DNA from: Lateolabrax maculatus
Taxonomy: Eukaryota; Chordata; Actinopteri; Acropomatiformes; Lateolabracidae
Assembly (NCBI GenBank): GCA_031216445.1
Contig: CM062214.1
Coordinates: 17,204,001 to 17,268,000 of the forward strand
Reading direction: 5' to 3'
Length of the DNA stretch: 64,000 nucleotides
Shown: positions 1 to 12,950 of the stretch, piece after piece
Layout: each line of letters begins with the position of its first letter
Numbering within the stretch: the stretch's first letter is position 1
Made by a program: the position numbers and the translations under genes
Notes under the pieces: model-generated
What the model saw: only the letters and a program-made list of their open reading frames with translations
The model's database searches: none
What the model was told of the DNA's origin: nothing

Positions 1-3000
1 CTCTAGACAAACTCAGTCAGCCAAGCCCACAACAGTTCCTGCAGGCTCATACAAGGGCTGAGTGTATGTAAACTCTGCAACTGACATATAGACATTTGCA
101 TGTACATGTCACATCCCCTTTCCAAAATACCCACACTGTTTTTCTTCAACAGTTAACACACAAAGAAACAATCCATCTGCCCTCTGTGAAGTTCTAAAAA
201 TGTGGAGGCTGTGGTTGTTTGACCCCATTTACACATCCTGGATTATACCCTGGAGAAAAAAGAGGCACCTTAACTTTTAAGGCACTAATCTCATTGAAGA
301 GACTCATGATAGTCTGGTTTCATACCTTATTAGTAAGAGAAGCAGTCTGTGCTCCCACCTGGCATGGCAAAATGTGTTATTGGCTAAAAAGTAGAGCTAA
401 GCTCTGCGGGCTGCTTAAGGCTCAATAACCAGTGTAACGGATCCAACAACATTAATATTTAACCAGACACCAGAGAGCTAGGTTGAGATATCCAGTCTAA
501 CTGCCCCGATACAGTAATGCAGTCATAGTGGAAGCATCAGGTATCTAACAGCAACTCACGAGAAGCATCAAATTATTTAGAGCTCCATGACTAAAAAATG
601 CAGAATTTAAAGATACACTGCTCTTGGCATTAAGGCCAACAGTATGAATATGTATTAAAAATCCAGCTGCTTTTATGTCTTGAAAGATTTGCTTACATAA
701 AGAAAAAACACGCAATGCCTCAATTAATTCTTGTACTTGTTTCATAACATGAGGATTTTGAGGAAGGCAGTAAAAACTATTCCCCAAACCTCCTCATTGT
801 TACCAGAAACAAACGTTTTGATCCTGAGTGGAAATGATGATAGGGGCTGTTACCCTGTGTGGTGGGAGGATGTCACTCTCCAAGATATTTCAATAGACTG
901 CAGCTATTACTCAGCATCTCTGTTGAAAGAAGAATGCTGCAAGCTACTCCCCTTACCCTGCTCTTATTCCCATCTAGTTCCAGTGCTGTCACAGCAGAGC
1001 ACGGTGGCAATCGTGACGCCAGGCCCCACCGATTGGTTATCCCATCTCTGGCTGCGTCCACATCTAGGGTGTGGTTCATGTTTCTCAGAATGTGTCAGTT
1101 GCAGAGGGCAGAGGGCAAGGTGGGGGAACGAACACAGTGACCCAGTTACCCGTTAAGTGAGTTACATCATGCATACAAACTGTACTGTACCTCTACTAAG
1201 AACTAGTGTCCCCCCTCCAAGGAGATGTGATTATGTCAGAGTAACTGTTGTTATATAACTGTTCTCTCCGAGGCCACTGGGTCAGTAAATAAACAGCTCA
1301 TCTCTGCTCCTCTCCCTCTATCTTTCTCCCATTCATATCTAAGAAGTTTGGCACTTCGGTTTCTGCAGAAATGGTTAAGAGAAATGGAATCTGAGTTTGT
1401 CTCCCTGGTGTAAGGGATGCTGTCGGCAAAGGCGAGATCAAATCTCTTTTTGACGTGAGCAGCAGCGCAAGAACTCAGAACCCGGTCACCTGCTCCGACA
1501 ACAGCTACCAGCATTTCAAGCAAGAGTAGATAACATTCATGGTTTGTCCTCAGGCGTGGGCCAAATTCACACAGTATACAGCTGAAACCTCCATGTGAGC
1601 CTGCCATAAGAGAGCTAGAGTAAATAGCTCTGCAGGGTGAGGAGGGGGGAAAAATACAGTTCCTGTGGATACACCAGATATCACCTTGAAGTTAACTCCG
1701 CTCTGCCTGCACAGCGAGAAACAGAACAGGAAGTATCTTTGACAGAGCTCAGAACAAAAACAAGGTGCACACTAAACCTGCATGGACTTTAACAAGCAAA
1801 CAGCTCGAGAAGGGAAAGTGTAACGGGGGTCAGACTGTAGATCACAGCTCATTAGAGTTTAGAGCTACCGAAGTTCAGCGCTGGCTTAGTGGCAGAGGCA
1901 GCTTCGCAACATGAAATGAGAGGGGCACCACTAACTCCAGTGGTAGGGCTCAACACAATCCTGTAATTTGGTTGCATGTTTACAACAGACTACGACCCAT
2001 AACCAACCAGGAGCCAGATACTCTGCCAGCAGACAACCATTCAAGGGATTTTGGGTAATACAAAAATGACTTCGGAGTCCTTCATCAGCATAAACCACTG
2101 GAGCAGACAGGGTTAACCCAAACGAACCCCGCCTCTCCCTCTACACGCACCATCACATGCCAAGATGATATAAACAATAACGTTCCTGCAGAACAATGAA
2201 GATACATTAAGGCTTTTGCAGGTCCTCTTTTCACTGCTCACACAGCAGTATATACAGGCTTGTGCAAAAATAACAATAAAGGCTTACAAAGTTCTGCGGT
2301 CTGTAGAAAGGAAAAAAAAAAAGTCACTGCTTGATTTGAAACACATCTGAGATCAGAACAACTGTTTACGTGGCTCTTTGTCTATCAAAAATTAACTCAG
2401 TGGGAGAGGAGTCGAATTACCAAGAAAACATGTTTTCTCAGAAGCTCCATTCAGAGTCTGTCGCAAACAAGAATAAGCCGTCTCTGCAGGGGCAATAAAG
2501 GACCCTTGGGTGGGTCAGGTGCTCGTGATGAGAACGGCGCAAGCTTGTCAGGAGAAACCTCTGAAAACCGGGAGCATTTGATCTATTATCATCTTTTGTC
2601 TTTATTGAGAGGGACCTTGCTTGCCATTGAATAGCTTACCTCCCCTCGTGGGCCTATAGCTGTCAGGTTGTGAACAATAGCAGCAGCCTCGCTCCCAGCA
2701 GGAGAGGCACTCCTGTAATGCATTTCAATCAGACAGGCTGTGTGTACTAACCGTAACTCACTCCCCTTAGTCTGCACTGCACAGGCTACTGCCACTCACC
2801 CGGAGACATGCAGCAGGGTCGAGTGTGACCGTCTGATTCCTGCACACACTCAGCCATACATTACTTCATCCCCTTAACTCTTTAAGGGAAAGTCCGGGAT
2901 AGCTCGCCGGCATTGACCAGCTCATCATATTTGCCTCAATTAGTTAGAGTGCGCACTCTCTTTCGGCCTTGAGTGCACGCTAAAACAACCAGCAGCCTTG

Positions 3001-4550
3001 ATGTGTTGCTGGCAGTCTCCTTGTCTTTTAAACCCTGGTTAACTAAGGACATGCACACAGCTGCAGCCATTAATGGGTGTTTACAGTTGGTCTGCAGAAG
3101 CAGGTGGGAGCAGGGATGCCCCATCATCCGTGACTCTCACTCACGCAACACAACGCCAGCTCATTCCACTGATGGAGTCTGACACTATAGCTCGTACGAG
3201 ATAGACTTCCTTACGACCAAGGCGCCAAATAAAGAGACGCAGCCCTGCTAGATCCTGAGAGGCCTCACCACACCGCGATAAGAGGAGATACAGGCTGGAG
3301 ATTGTGCCAGCTGTCCAATGTTATACCGGAAAGTCTGATGAAGAGGGGGAGAGAAATATTTTCACGTCTCACAGAAAATTATTATGCCATCCTCCCCCCA
3401 AGACTCCACAAAATACTCCTCATCTTGTGCCGGGGGCCACACCCCAGTGTGTCGTGGTCTGCCACAGTCTGATTTATCACGCAGAGAAAGGGGACACACC
3501 TTACATACCGTAGGGAACATAAACAGCCCAGCTAGAGACAAAACACTCTCTCTGACATTAGTTCCACAGTAATTTTCCGCCATTCCTCTCTTATTCAAGC
3601 TGAGCTCAACACAACACAGTGGACACAGTCAGAGTAACTCTCAGATGGGACCCTGTGAGTGCCGGGCTTACAGGGGTGTTCTCTGCTGCAGAGGTCACAG
3701 CCCTTCAAACGTTAATCAGATTAGCTGCAGATGCAGCTGAATAAATGACCTACATCAATGGAGGGCATTGACAGTGAATATCCTGGTATCTAACCCCACC
3801 CCCACCCTGCCGCACTGTATATTCTCCGTCTTTGTACTGCAGATCCCTCCCTTGCATGCGAGATGTGGTTGGCGGTTTTTGAACAGTGGAGGTGAAAAAA
3901 TGCACAATGTTCCACAGGTCTGTATCCCTCTCTTCCTGCCGCTGGTAATCAACACCACGCCACAAGCCGTGGCCAGGGCTCGGCCTTGCAACACAACACG
4001 CTTGAGCACCTATTTTGCTTTGCAAGCTGGAGATGGGTGGGAGGGGCTGGCGGGGGAATAGACAGAGCAGCTTTTATAGAACTACTTCTGAGCTAACTAA
4101 AGAATACATAGGCCCCGTGGGCCAGTGAAAGCAACACATTGCTTGACAGGGGCCTTTCAGCGTCCACCATGCATGCTTGGCTGCTTAATCACAGTTAAAT
4201 CAGGTTGATATTCCAACATTAGTGAGGAACTGTCGTACTGTCAGCTTTCCATGGCCACATATAGGACAGCATATGGACGGCATGTGTACCAGCACACGCC
4301 TCAGAGATGTCTTTCACGGAGCAGCAACACCGCACCAGAGGATTAGAACAGGCAAGATGGTGGCCCCCTTTGGTTTTATTTACATCCTGAGGATCAAGTA
4401 GATTTAACTAATACCTCGTTTCCAATTGGACACACTATGTACGGCTACACACGGCCTTTGCGGGCCAATCAGATTTCACGTCTCATCTTACACCAGAGGA
4501 AAAGACCCTAGAATTCATGCATCAGTCAATTTCTAACAAGAGTAAAGAGT

Positions 4551-5010
4551 CTACAGCCATGCCAGTGGCTCTGTGAGGCTGTTTTTAGGCTCAGTGGTGC
4601 TCTGAGCTAAATGCCAATGCCTGTATGCACGTAAACATGCTCACAATGACAATATAACATGCTGAGGTTTAGCACGTAATATTTACCATGATAACCATCT
4701 TAGTTTAGCGTGTTAGTGTGCCAACATCGCTAATTACCCCTAAACACAAAGTACAGTTGAGGTTCATCCACAGGGGAACATGCACCAGATATCTGTACCA
4801 GATGCGACAGCAATTAGTTGTCATTAGTTGACATTTGGGGTTTTGTGTGAAATGTCATAGAAAAATTAGGGGATCACCAAAGTCATTAGGATTCGTCATC
4901 TGGAAACATGGAAACAACATTTTTTGGTGATGATGCATCTATTAGATGTTGAAATACTTCACTGGATATGTGAAAACTTTGCTCTGCTAGTGGCAGATGT
5001 CAGTCCATCA
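4551..5010 (+). mobile_element. dispersed percomorph-type repeat, family A copy 1
   Basis: The stretch contains phrases I recognise from a very common interspersed repeat of percomorph fish: the catgccag...ctctgtgaggctg opening, gagctaaatgcc, catgctcacaatgacaat, a gtttaccatg-like block, ttagtttagcgtgttag, ctaaacacaaagtac, and aggggatcaccaaagtcatta. A second copy in the same orientation lies at about 13188-13360. No open frame or target-site duplication was identified, so it is an old non-autonomous copy. The ends are approximate. Confidence 0.6.
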
Positions 5011-6876
5011 CATATCCAAACCAAAGTACAGTAGCAGCTACTATAGCTATAAACATAACATCTGCAATGTCACCAGAATGGGGACAAATGGAAACTGTTG
5101 AGCATCGCAGGACTGAGGAGTCATCGTTTTATTACATGTCAGGAGAAATGTGGCTCAACTGGGTGGGATGGTGGAAATCCTGCCGTGTGGCAGGTAGACA
5201 GACTGACCTCTTGTGCCCCAGTAGAGTTTTTACCCATTACTGTGCCAAGGTCAGACTCAAGCAAGAGCAGGAAAACCCCATCTCCACCCTGCTACCTCAT
5301 CACTGCCACCAGCCACACAGGAACACTGTGCACTCTGTGCAGCAGTGCAGCCAAGTATAAAACCACTGGCAGAGATGCAGTATATATAATCAGAGGCTCC
5401 TGCTTCTTTTTTTCCATGTGGAATTTGGGATAATTTCACGTTTTAAAAAAAGTGTCATTAGCCACAGTTATTCGGCTGGAAATAGAAAGCATGCATGAAT
5501 AACTGGGTCTATATGGCAGTGGAACTGTGTTGCCAGGTGGTGCCACTTATTTTTTAGGACAGGGATTTACAGCCATCTCACAGTATTAGAGGTACCCCCA
5601 GCAGAATACAAAAGAGGTCCAGACAAAACGTCAAACCAAGTGTAAAATATGTCATTAGGCTCTTTGTCTTTGAGGAACACTGACCCTGTTCCTCCCGGTG
5701 ATTCGAATAGTTTTCGAATAGGTCTCCTACACTGACAAGATGGCCTTTTGTGAGGCCCAGCTGTGGGGGGCACAGAAGGCCCAGGCTGTCAGGGGCCATC
5801 TCTCCTTTGGACATGGTAGTCTGCATGACATGACAAGAGCAGAGTAATGAGGCCTCACTGAGAACACCATGTACGCCATGACTACAAGACACTTCTAGGA
5901 AAAGTGGGTCCTTATCGTTGGAGTTGGTTATGCTTCTTTAGACAAAGAGTCGAAAGAATGAATGAAAAGAAAAGTCCTTGGAAAGAATCAGAAGCAGCAT
6001 AATTTTATTTGCCCTTTTGTTTGTTCCATTTAAAACTGAGTTTATCTGTACATCTGCGTAACACGACTGCATTTTCCATACTGCAGGATAAGTATATGTG
6101 TTGAAGAAAAGCCCCGCCTCCCACACCAGGAGATCAGACAAAAGCTGTCTGGTAACCTTAGACCCCTAAACTGCGGTGGATTCCTCCCCATCAAACTCCA
6201 TGCAGTATAATGAGCGATTTAAATTCAGCGTGTACCCTCATGTCTGCCACATCCTGGTGTCCCTGTTGCACTGTGTCAGAGAATACAATTGTGTTTGAAA
6301 GAGAAACCTAAAATAAAACCACATAGTCTCCACTAAAGGGACACTTAAACAGGAACTTTTTAATACGCATAAAGAGATAGACTTCCCAGTAACACTTGTT
6401 GTCACAGTTGTTTGCAAAAGACAATACTGACTGACTGTAGGTGGTATTTTTAAAAGATGCTGAACTTTAGTAGTGATGAGTAACAGCTAATGTCACCAAA
6501 CAACATCATAACATAAACTTAAAACATGGTTCTTGCATGAATTAAAATAAAAGCTATGATGCCACTTATAAGATGTAACTACTGGGTGAAGTTCATTTTG
6601 AGGTCGTTATGAGATTGATTTTATATGCGCTGTAGACATTGCACAAGAGATACATTGTAGCTCCAATATCAGCTCCTCTTACACTTTGACAAATCACACA
6701 CATAAGATTGCAAAAGCTGGGATGATGAGGCTTTGGGCGTTAGAGAAGTCAAGTGAGGACGCCTGGTCCCTGGTTCTTTGTTTAGTGTCTATAACAGTGT
6801 TTCCCCCCTCAATTAGATAGCGGTGTTTGGCTGGAACTGAGTGGGCTGGAATCCATTCTCTCCTGACTCTGCTAGT

Positions 6877-7410
6877 AGGGGCTGAAGGGAAGCACATTGC
6901 GAGAGTCTGGCTCTATGGAAGCACTGCAAGGTTGGCTGAGGCACCCGGCCTGAACTCAGATGACCCACATTCAAGGACTATCCAATCAAATAAGCAGAAA
7001 GAGTCATTATTATCAGAATTTATGGGACACAAACCAATCGTGGAGCCAGACTACGGCGCATATCCAAACAGAAAGGCAGGCGAAAGGAAACGCTTAATAG
7101 GCAAAGAGACATGGGCAGGGCTAAAACGGAGCAATAAAACTGCACTGAAAACACATGGTCGGGGCTGTAGGGAAGCACACTGAGTGCTGGAGGCTGGCTC
7201 TCTGAGAGCGCTGCTGCAAGTTTGGCTGAGACAAGGCAGCTGAGCTGAGATGACTCACGTTCTGTGGCTATCCAATCAAATAGGCAGAAACCGTCCTCAT
7301 TATCAGAAATTATAGGACACAAACCAATCACACAGCCAGACACAGGAGCGTATCCCAAAAGAAAGAGAAGGCTTAATAGGAAAAGAGACATGGGCAGGGC
7401 CGATGATGCA
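6877..7410. repeat. tandem duplication, about 283-bp period, two copies
   Basis: Copy 1 starts near 6877 (ggggctgaagggaagcac) and copy 2 near 7161 (ggggctgtagggaagcac). Both continue through ctatccaatcaaata, attatcagaa, gggacacaaaccaatc or aggacacaaaccaatc, a cttaatagg block and agacatgggcagggc. The copies have diverged by substitutions and small indels. A third, partial and more degenerate copy appears at about 7803-7890. Short open frames on both strands here are by-products of the duplication. Confidence 0.75.
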
Positions 7411-7802
7411 CAGTGCAGAAGCAAAGGCATTTTATTCTCTTTAGGAGGTAATTTAAGTAATGATACTGGAGTATTATGGATCCCTATTTTATGTACATTC
7501 ATAATTCAAATCATTTCATTCTCTGAGCTTGTTCTTGACAGACACTGATTATACACCCCTGCAGTCAGCCCCCAGCTGCAGCTGGCGGATATAAGGCTGG
7601 GTATTATATGTCATTTTCAATAAGATTGAATAAAACTGGATTAAAATACAACAATAACAACACAGGAGTACCCACCATGTACAAGGACTATCACCATATA
7701 ACAGGCATAGGGTGTCTTATAGTGTATGCTTACAGTTTTATGGTTATGTTTTGTTTTTTTAATCACATATGGCAACCATATGAAACTATTCTAATCTAGT
7801 GA

Positions 7803-7890
7803 TATAAGGACACAAACCAATCACTCAGCCAGGCAGGGGAGTGCATCTCAATACAAAGACAGGTGAAAAGAAAACCTTAATGAGGATGTC
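7803..7890. repeat. partial third copy of the 283-bp unit
   Basis: The sequence aaggacacaaaccaatcact, followed by cagccaggcagggg and aaagacaggtgaaaag and then a cttaatgagg block, parallels the middle of the two units at 6877-7410. It is separated from them by about 390 bp of unrelated sequence, so it is a dispersed or interrupted copy. Confidence 0.6.
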
Positions 7891-8105
7891 ACAGATTTTT
7901 AACATTGAGACAAACAAGGGGTGCATTGTGCAAAAAAAAAAGGGGCTCAACGTCAAGAAGGTACGCCACATATTCTGAATTCTGTGCAGTTGTGTTCTTA
8001 TGTTGCATTCAATTTCTCTATGAGTCAAATGTGGGTCAAGTTCACACAAGGCCTTTCTTATGTGATCCAGAGAGATCTGTTTTGTTTCTGGGCTGTCAGA
8101 CTGGA

Positions 8106-8115
8106 GTGTGTGTGC

Positions 8116-8150
<35 letters not shown>
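8106..8150. repeat. TG dinucleotide microsatellite
   Basis: A run of alternating TG with one CGCG interruption near its start. It is a simple repeat in the presumed klf13 intron. Confidence 0.95.
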
Positions 8151-8151
<1 letters not shown>

Positions 8152-9217
8152 TAGATGGAGGGACGGCGGTGGGGAGAGGGGGCTGTGAGCTGCAGTGTAC
8201 AGAGCAGAGGGAAGGAGAGGCTCCTCGGTCGAGGCTCAGCTAGCTGAGTCTGTTGCTGGCCAGATCAGCTGGCAGTCTGTCTAGCGGGGGTGTGGCACAT
8301 CACAACAAAGGGCTTTGGGCAGACGAGCGATTGCACGGCTCTCATCAACCCCCCCATACTCGAGTCGATCTACATCTTTCACCCCCCCCCCCCACCACCA
8401 CCACCACCACCCCTCTCTCAGTAGCCCAACCTGCAGGAATGCAAAGAGCAAATATGGAGGTACGGATGAGGAAAGTCAGACGGAGCAGACTGCTGATCCG
8501 GAGCGCGTCTGACAGCCTCCCGGTCTGCAGTGTGACGGCACCACGCACTGTTTTCATCTCGAAAACTTTTCGCGTTTGGCACACACTTGGCTTATTCTGT
8601 GACGTGCACGTCGCATTCGGTTGTTTGTTTGTTTTTTGGGTGTGGGGGGGGGGAGTGGTGTTTTCACCCTCTCATGTTGCCATGAAACAAACCAAAGTTT
8701 ACTGTAATTAATGTGCGCAGAGGAACGCTGGAAATCTGATCTGTGCAATTTAGTGATCTGCGTTTGCGCTGCAGTTTCGGCTCGGAGGGCTGGCTGCCCA
8801 CTGTCCAATGCAGGGGGGGGGGGAGAGGAAAAGCAGTGACAAAGCTCGGAGACTCGAGTGGGAGTGGCACTATTTGCGACTCTCTCTCTCCCCCCCCCCC
8901 CCGAAATTAAAAAAAAGGACATTTCGCAAAGTTCACACAACTTGGAGGAACAATGCGATCATTAAAACTCCTGCGCCGCAGTCTCTCCGCGCCGTGCTGT
9001 CGATCCAGGGGTGGATCCGCGACTATTCAACACATGTGACGGGGTGAAACACGGCGGCCGGTCAGCCGCCCTCCATCCGTACAAATATCGGTTTGAATGT
9101 AAAAGAAAAAAAAAAAACCACACTTTCTTATCAGTGCTCTCGGTCTTGATCACCCCGTCCGCTCCCGCACAGACAGAGGGCACCACAACACAGCAACACA
9201 CACCCAATGCAACTGAC

Positions 9218-9698
9218 CTGTATGTGTCCTTAGGTGGGCTTTGAGGTGGGACGACTTGCCATAAACTTTTTCACAACCTGAATAGTGGCATTTGTGCTTT
9301 TTCTGAGGCGACTCTTGCTCAGTCCGACCCCGCGATCTCTTGCCTCTTTGTTTGAGCGAAGGATCGGAGATGGTGGTAGGTGTGGCAGAGTTTCCATCAT
9401 CATCTGCGAGGCTCGGCGTGCTCTCATCCTTTATTTTTGCCTGCTCGGCAACATTGTTGGGAGTCTGCTGGTTAAAATCCGCCAGGATCCGCGCCACCAC
9501 AAAGAGAGAGGAGTTGTCCTTCACCAGAGGCTCTTTAATTTCCTCTCCGCTCCTGGAGGAGGACGGGATCTCTGGTTTAATCTCCCTATTCCCTTTAGGA
9601 GCGTGGACAATTGCACGACTGGACATTGAAACAAGGCACTCTGCTGCAAAGTGATCCATTTTGTCTTTGAAACAGCCCCCTCTGCTCCTCAACGACAT
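9218..9698 (-). CDS. klf13: Krueppel-like factor 13, first coding exon (partial gene)
   Basis: KLF13 is a nuclear GC-box/CACCC-binding factor, mostly a repressor. The exon encodes the Sin3-interacting N-terminal helix (DHFAAECLVSMSSRAIVH), a SSLFVVARILADFNQQ block, a basic stretch (KQRGKRSRGRTEQESPQKKH) and one C2H2 finger, KCHYSGCEKVYG through HLKAHLRTHTG. Numbered from the inner Met, the zinc ligands are C124, C129, H142 and H146. The exon ends at a clean GTCAG donor (exon edge 9218), splitting the linker glycine codon. Two in-frame starts exist. The ATG at 9698 directly follows an in-frame TGA but has a weak context. The ATG at 9659, giving MDHFAAEC, has A at -3 and G at +4 and agrees better with other KLF13 proteins, so it may be the real start. 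Fingers 2-3 should lie in exon 2, which was not found. KLF9 is less likely, because the ESPQKKHKCHYSGCEK spacing and RILADFNQQ favour KLF13. Confidence 0.9.
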
Positions 9699-10320
9699 TC
9701 AAAAAGAAAAATTAAACGATGGCGTGGGAGAGGAGCAAAAAAAAAAAAAAAGTACTTGTTCCGTGGTTCCCTTTGTGTGGCGGCGGCGGCGAGGAGGAGG
9801 AGGAGGAGGAGGAGGAGGTCGTTCTCATCAGAGAGAACTGACTTTATGATCTTACCCGGCTTCCCAATATCATCAACATCCTGTGAGAGAAACGCCTCGG
9901 ACCAGAAGAAAAAAAAAAATGTTTTAAAAAAAAAAAATGCAGACAAGCCCCCCCTCAGGAAAAGGAAGAAAAAAAAAAAAAAAAAAAAACCAGAAACCCA
10001 ATGTCTTTGTTTAGTGCAACGGCGCTGGTGACAGGACCTCTGCAAACTTGGATGCGTTAACTCCCATCGCGGCTGCAAACACTCTCCGGCGTGGCGAGCG
10101 TGTCTCCTGAGCGCCGGGCCCCGCCGCCTGTATCCATGCTGGGGGCGTGTCGGCCGGCGGCAGCGCGGCCGCGTCGTCAGAGGAGCCCGCTCACCCATTG
10201 GGCGCCGCGTGTCCTCAAATGCACCACGCAGCACGAGTTACTTGGAAGTTTCGCCATAGGTCGCCTCCATGCATTCAGATGATGTTGTCTGCACGGGGGG
10301 GGGGGGGTCGTGCGCCGCAG
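9699..10320 (-). promoter_or_regulatory. klf13: klf13 5' UTR and GC-rich promoter region
   Basis: The DNA upstream of the klf13 start is rich in GC and CpG around 10080-10220 and holds several low-complexity tracts: A runs at about 9738-9752 and 9969-9989, a (GGA)n tract at 9791-9818, and a G run at about 10297-10307. A 181-codon minus-strand open frame here is only a product of these tracts and resembles no family. The transcription start cannot be placed from sequence alone. Confidence 0.55.
9791..9818. repeat. (GGA)n trinucleotide repeat in klf13 5' region
   Basis: About nine tandem GGA/GAG units on the plus strand, CCT on the klf13 sense strand. The tract lies roughly 90-130 bp upstream of the klf13 start codons, so it is probably in the 5' UTR. 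Confidence 0.9.
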
Positions 10321-10464
10321 AGACCCTTTTTTGGGGGGAGAATGCACGCAATAAAATATAAATTATTATTATTTTTTGTTTTGGGGGGGGTCGTCCTGCG
10401 GCGTCCGAGCCTGCACGCGTGTGGAGCGAGATCAGAGCAGTTGTTACAAATGTGCAAATGTGCT

Positions 10465-10715
10465 GGATGCTGTTGCAACTAACGATTTATTATGTATTAT
10501 TCTGCTGATTAGTCGAAGAATTGTAAGAAAATGGTAAAAAAAAAAAAAAAAAAAAGCAACAAATCCTTGCATTTGGAGAAGCTGAAATCAGAGAATAGTT
10601 TGCATTTTTGCTTGAGAAATGACAAACGATGAAATTGTTCATTGATAATCAAAATAGCTGCAGATCAATTTACTGTGATCCACTCATTGATCAACCCACT
10701 AGTCCTTTCAGTCCT
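10465..10715 (+). mobile_element. dispersed percomorph-type repeat, family B copy 1
   Basis: The stretch starts with gttgcaactaacgattta and contains ctgctgattagtcgaagaat, gcaacaaatccttgcatttgg, gagaagctgaaatcagagaa, gcatttttgcttgagaaatg and ends in gatccactcattgatcaac. These are recognisable pieces of a very common fish interspersed repeat. A second copy in the same orientation is at about 16205-16460. It has no coding capacity. Confidence 0.65.
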
Positions 10716-12950
10716 GTTATTGGTGAAAACAAGCAAGTTTGTTTTCGGTGCTGAATAGTTAAATTAGAGCAATTTCCTCTTTATACACTGAATGTAGCTT
10801 CAACATTTTTTTTTTTCACAAAATAACCTGATGAGGTGAATCTCAGTAAAAAGCCATTTGGCCACAATGACTTCCCCAGTTACATATAATCCAATCACAA
10901 ATGAGGAAATGATCAAGAAAAGCACACTTTTCTGACGCAAATGGGCTGAAGTTCATCATCAGCAAGCTGTCCCTGATACTTTGCATATTATTGTGTCACC
11001 TGTTTGGAGCAATCTGCACACCCTGGGGCCTCTGGCCAACGAGGGAGTGCTACAGCAGCGGGCTCAAATGCTTCAAACTGCCAAATTATTGGCTTAGCCT
11101 GCTCAGATTCCAAACCGGCGAAATAATTCTTCTTCACAGCCTCTGAAAGGCTTTTAGCCAAAGAATGGATAGTGGTGTAAACATGAATGGTAATATTTGT
11201 TACATTTGTTCAAATTCCTTTCTAACTTGTATATTAAACCCTCTACTTTTTACTGTGTTGCAGCACCGTTTCCTTCCTTCCTTTAGTAATGTACAATTCT
11301 TTTGAATTTATAAATGTATATATGAAGACAGAAATAGAAAGGTTGCATCATGTTTGAGCTGTGGCCTTGACGACTCAAAAAAGGAATTCAGGAGTTTATA
11401 CACTTTATCAGAATGACCCATTTTCAAGTGAAATATTCTCAATGTAACATCAACAGCTTGTACCTGTTTTTGGAAGATGGCAGCTTCCTCTCAGCGAATA
11501 CACAATTTACCTCAAAACCCTCCTCTGAGTATCTCTGTGGTCTCTGCCAATTGAAACTCAGCCAGCCACCACAGGCAATGTCTTCTTCAATTTATCCCTC
11601 CGGCAAGGCACAAGTGACACCATTGTGGGGAGGAAAGAGTCAAAGCTGTGTGATATAAAGGTTTTGTCATTATTAGACAATCGTTTATTTCATGGTGCTA
11701 CAGCTTAACATATTTCCAAGACACCTGGAATTAAATCCATAAAAAGTCAACTTTTCATCAGTTTTCAGTCTATGACACAGAAGCCAATGTGTGTAAAATA
11801 GCATGTCACCAGCTACAAGGTCCTGGCAGAAAACAAACCAACTGATGCTATTGATTGGTAGCAAGGACACGCTTGAATGTCCCTGTTAACCCCATGCCCC
11901 CAAATGAATCCCACTGTTTATATCATATTAGTTTTCGGGATGCATTTGTCTCAGATTAGGAACATAACTAAATGTTGATTTGTATATAATGTTCTCTGTG
12001 ATCAGTGTCTGCTTCATTGCAGCTTTTCATCTCATATTTATGCAGCTTGAAAGCCCAGTTAACAAAAATAGTCAATTCAAGAAAAATGTATTAAGAATAA
12101 GAATAAACTTTTACTCTGTCGATCTCTGTCGAATCATAGGATTAGACCTGCTTTCCTGCAGCAGCTGATACTCTCCTGTGAGAATGAATGCACACTTTCA
12201 GCACTGTGCACAAAAGCCCACACTAGAAAGTTCCCAGTGTTCAGTGTGAGCAAGGCGATGTGGCATTCAGAAGGCCATCTGGCTGTATTATTTTACATAT
12301 TCTTTCACCACAAAAACGTGGTGTTCTTGTGTTTCATGTGGTGCTTTGGCGATCTTTTCTAACGAGAGCACGACAAGAGGGCATAGTTCCTCTTTCACAG
12401 GGTTATTTCCCAGACTTGTGTAGAAACTGCAAGTGTTTATCAACTCCCACTGGGTGTCGAGCGCAAGAAGGCCAAAAGAGACAGTGAGGAAATCAGCTGC
12501 ATCTTATACAACTGAAACTCTCTAAAGGTAACAAGCAGCTGTGGAAGTGATCATTTAAAATTTAAAAACAAAAAAACTCACTCAGAGGGGAAACAGTGAA
12601 ATGTGTCTCTCTATAGCTGCAGCAATGTGATGATTCAAGAGACCTTTTGTACGTTCCCAAATCCCAGCACCAACCCCCAGTGCGCAGTGTCCAAACAGCA
12701 CACTGTCTGGCATTGACATAAAGTTCTCAGGAACAGCAGTTTGATTGGCCTCTTCACTTCTGTTTGTAATGGGAGAGATCCTTTTTAAGCACAGGACAGC
12801 CTGACCACTGTAACAATCTGGCTTGGCTGTCGTGTCAAGGCCAGACATCTCAAGGCAGGGAAAAAACAAAACAAAACAAAGAACTATAAAAGCACGGAAC
12901 ACCACGAGTGGTTTTGGACTGTTGGCAGAGGTTTCTCCCCTCTGCTGCAG
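10716..12950. other. intergenic, nothing identified
   Basis: No exon, RNA gene or clear mobile element was recognised. Open frames are below 110 codons and look random. Confidence 0.5.

Larger units (their letters stand above)
1..9217 (-). other. probable klf13 intron 1 / downstream DNA, no exon found
   Basis: This stretch lies downstream of the klf13 first-exon splice donor, on the minus strand, so it is probably intron. I looked on the minus strand for exon 2, which should encode the rest of zinc finger 1's linker and fingers 2 and 3, and found no match to those conserved finger sequences. Open frames here are short and resemble no family I know. Recognisable content is a dispersed repeat at about 4551-5010, a tandem duplication at 6877-7410 and a TG repeat at 8106-8150. 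From about 8.3 kb onward it becomes GC-rich with C and G runs, merging into the klf13 first-exon region. Confidence 0.5.

Noticed and set aside
7020..7502. 160-codon minus-strand open frame
   Set aside because: It covers both copies of the 283-bp tandem duplication, and its internal protein repeat simply reflects the DNA duplication; no known domain.
8253..8711. 152-codon plus-strand open frame
   Set aside because: Low-complexity Pro/Thr/His and Gly runs from C and G tracts; no family resemblance.
1..9150. klf13 exon 2 (zinc fingers 2-3) on the minus strand
   Set aside because: I looked for the conserved HYRTHTGEK and SDHLTKHARRH coding words in reverse complement and found none; the exon is probably left of the window.
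9689..10234. 181-codon minus-strand open frame upstream of klf13
   Set aside because: Made of poly-Phe and poly-Leu runs from homopolymer and GGA tracts in the klf13 5' region; out of frame with klf13.
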